A DNA stretch of 64,000 nt from positions 8,559,001 to 8,623,000 of the forward strand of contig BSQZ01000011.1 in assembly GCA_033239005.1 (NCBI GenBank). Reading direction: 5' to 3'. Source of the DNA: Lamellibrachia satsuma (lineage: Eukaryota > Annelida > Polychaeta > Sabellida > Siboglinidae). A model generated the notes under the pieces. That model did no database searches and was not told the DNA's origin. It saw only the letters and a list, made by a program, of their open reading frames with translations. Below, in pieces: positions 62,975 to 64,000 of the stretch (the first letter of the stretch is position 1; each line of letters opens with the position of its first letter). The position numbers were made by a program, and so were the translations under genes.

Positions 62975-63130
62975 TGATGGCTCTAACATGGACACCTGAA
63001 GGCAAATGGACAGTGGATCGCCCAAAGACAACCCGGAAGTCATGAAACGAAACGAAACAGGTGGCCAAAGACAGTAAGCTGGAGAAAGTGCACAGCAGCA
63101 ATACGGCTACCAGGCCTGGAGATGATAGGT
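62975..63130 (+). mobile_element. LINE C-terminal fragment, degenerate
   Basis: MALTWTPEGKWTVDRPKTTR then stop, and in a second frame VAKDSKLEKV. The (A)L.WTP.GKR..GRPK.TW...VA.DR..W pattern is the common tail of many LINE reverse transcriptases. Confidence 0.65.
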
Positions 63131-63585
63131 GAGGTGACTGTTTCTAAACATCAGGGTATTTGTAACATACAGTGAACGTCCTGTCAACCAAGAACTACAA
63201 TGAGCACCTTTGAGCTGGTAGTGCAGCTGAGTTAGAGGTATCAGGCATGTCTCCCTTGTATCGGAACAGATGGAAGATTCCCCAACCACAGCTGACTTTC
63301 TGCCTCGGCTCTTCGGAGGAGGCCCGAGTAATCGCAACAATTTCAAGCATGACAGCGATCGACGGGTCGTTCAGCGAAGTATGGAAGTAGACGTGCTATC
63401 AAGGAAAGATACAGTTATATTAAATGTAACATCTCATCAAGAACATTGTCTCTCATAGTTTTTATCATAAAATCATTGTATATCTAGTGTGACATCTTTA
63501 CCTCCCAAATGTATTTTAATTTATCAACCACATTTAAAATTAACTTTGACTGAATTATCTGTTTATGAATGTCAACTGTGATGCT
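63131..63585. other. NPHP4 5' intron, no exon seen
   Basis: A GC-balanced block at 63240-63400 is open on the minus strand but shows no similarity to the NPHP4 N terminus. I do not call it an exon. Confidence 0.4.
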
Positions 63586-63589
63586 CAGT

Positions 63590-63745
63590 ATATGCGTAAA
63601 CAGTTGTCAACAACATCCAGTACCTGCGGACAAAGTTGATCGGGGTCAGATGTATAGATATTTAGATATTGGTATATTTTTTATGTGGTCTTGAATCAAT
63701 GAACTCCATTAAAACACGCTTGGGTGGTCAGGATGTTAGACTAGA
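63590..63745. repeat. dispersed repeat family 1, copy 4
   Basis: CATTAAAACACGCTTGGGTG and CATCCAGTACCTGCGGACAA match the 49.8 kb copy. Confidence 0.65.
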
Positions 63746-63890
63746 TATACCATATTCGACCTAATAAGATATACTGCATTTGACCTAATAAGATATACCA
63801 CATTCGACCTAATAAGATATACCGCTTTTGACCTAATAAGATATACCGTATTCGACCTAGTAAGATATACCGTATTCGACCTAATAAGTG
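63746..63890. repeat. 24-bp tandem array built from a MITE terminus
   Basis: Six copies of ATACCGTATTCGACCTAATA plus AGAT. The unit is the terminal repeat of the MITE-like element at 45052-45384. Confidence 0.92.
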
Positions 63891-64000
63891 CAAAATATGC
63901 TTGCAAAAAAATTAGGCTATGGAAAAATGTCATGGAATCTGTTTTTATAAATGTACACCAAAATTTTTTCTCTAGACAATAAGATAACTATTTAACACTA
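63860..64000. mobile_element. second copy of the 45.05 kb MITE-like element, cut by window edge
   Basis: Shares ACCGTATTCGACCTAATAAG, GGAATCTGTTTTTATAA, GTACACCAAAATTTTT and AGACAATAAGATAACTATTT with 45055-45215. Confidence 0.75.

Noticed and set aside
63107..63346. N-terminal NPHP4 exon
   Set aside because: Open on the minus strand, but nothing resembles the conserved start of the protein, and a LINE fragment lies at its edge.

Overview
This is a window of nuclear DNA from an animal, almost certainly an invertebrate. It is AT-rich and intron-rich, with GT-AG spliced exons, long microsatellites, and remnants of LINEs, SINEs, Helitrons and MITEs. There are no bacterial-type operons. A gene for a ciliary transition-zone protein fits a ciliated metazoan. 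I cannot name the species from sequence alone.

Right part (37.4-62.6 kb, minus strand): one gene dominates, the nephrocystin-4 orthologue (NPHP4). I traced 23 consecutive coding exons, from the HGSPR-containing exon at 62484-62542 to the stop codon at 37426-37428. All intron phases agree, giving about 1,288 residues. Roughly the first 160 residues of a typical NPHP4 are missing and should lie past the right edge. One intron is GC-AG. One exon ends in a 39-bp minisatellite that has copied its own 5' splice site about a dozen times, always in frame. The introns carry a CR1-like LINE with one frameshift, SINEs, pogo-like and piggyBac-like MITEs, a 21-bp minisatellite, compound microsatellites and at least two unnamed dispersed repeat families.

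Left part (1-37 kb): gene-poor. A 105-bp satellite runs off the left edge, followed by a pyrimidine-rich minisatellite. From 3.4 to 7.7 kb, minus-strand exons encode a charged, coiled-coil-like protein that I do not recognise. Three of them splice in phase, and two diverged duplicate exons lie downstream. Isolated minus-strand coding-like exons at 18.8-18.9 and 24.4-24.6 kb may belong to the same gene or to others. A hammerhead-ribozyme-like core lies at 6.09 kb. At 25.45-27.40 kb two Helitron-like non-autonomous elements sit head to tail, the first swollen by about 67 copies of a 20-bp repeat. Several LINE fragments (2.3, 23.3-23.8, 35.0-35.7 kb), a SINE nested in a LINE, two MITEs of one family, and two AT-dinucleotide arrays over 300 bp fill the rest.

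No prokaryotic-style or clearly new multi-gene system is present. The most unusual features are the in-frame splice-donor minisatellite in NPHP4, the paired Helitrons with the giant minisatellite, and the ribozyme-like core.
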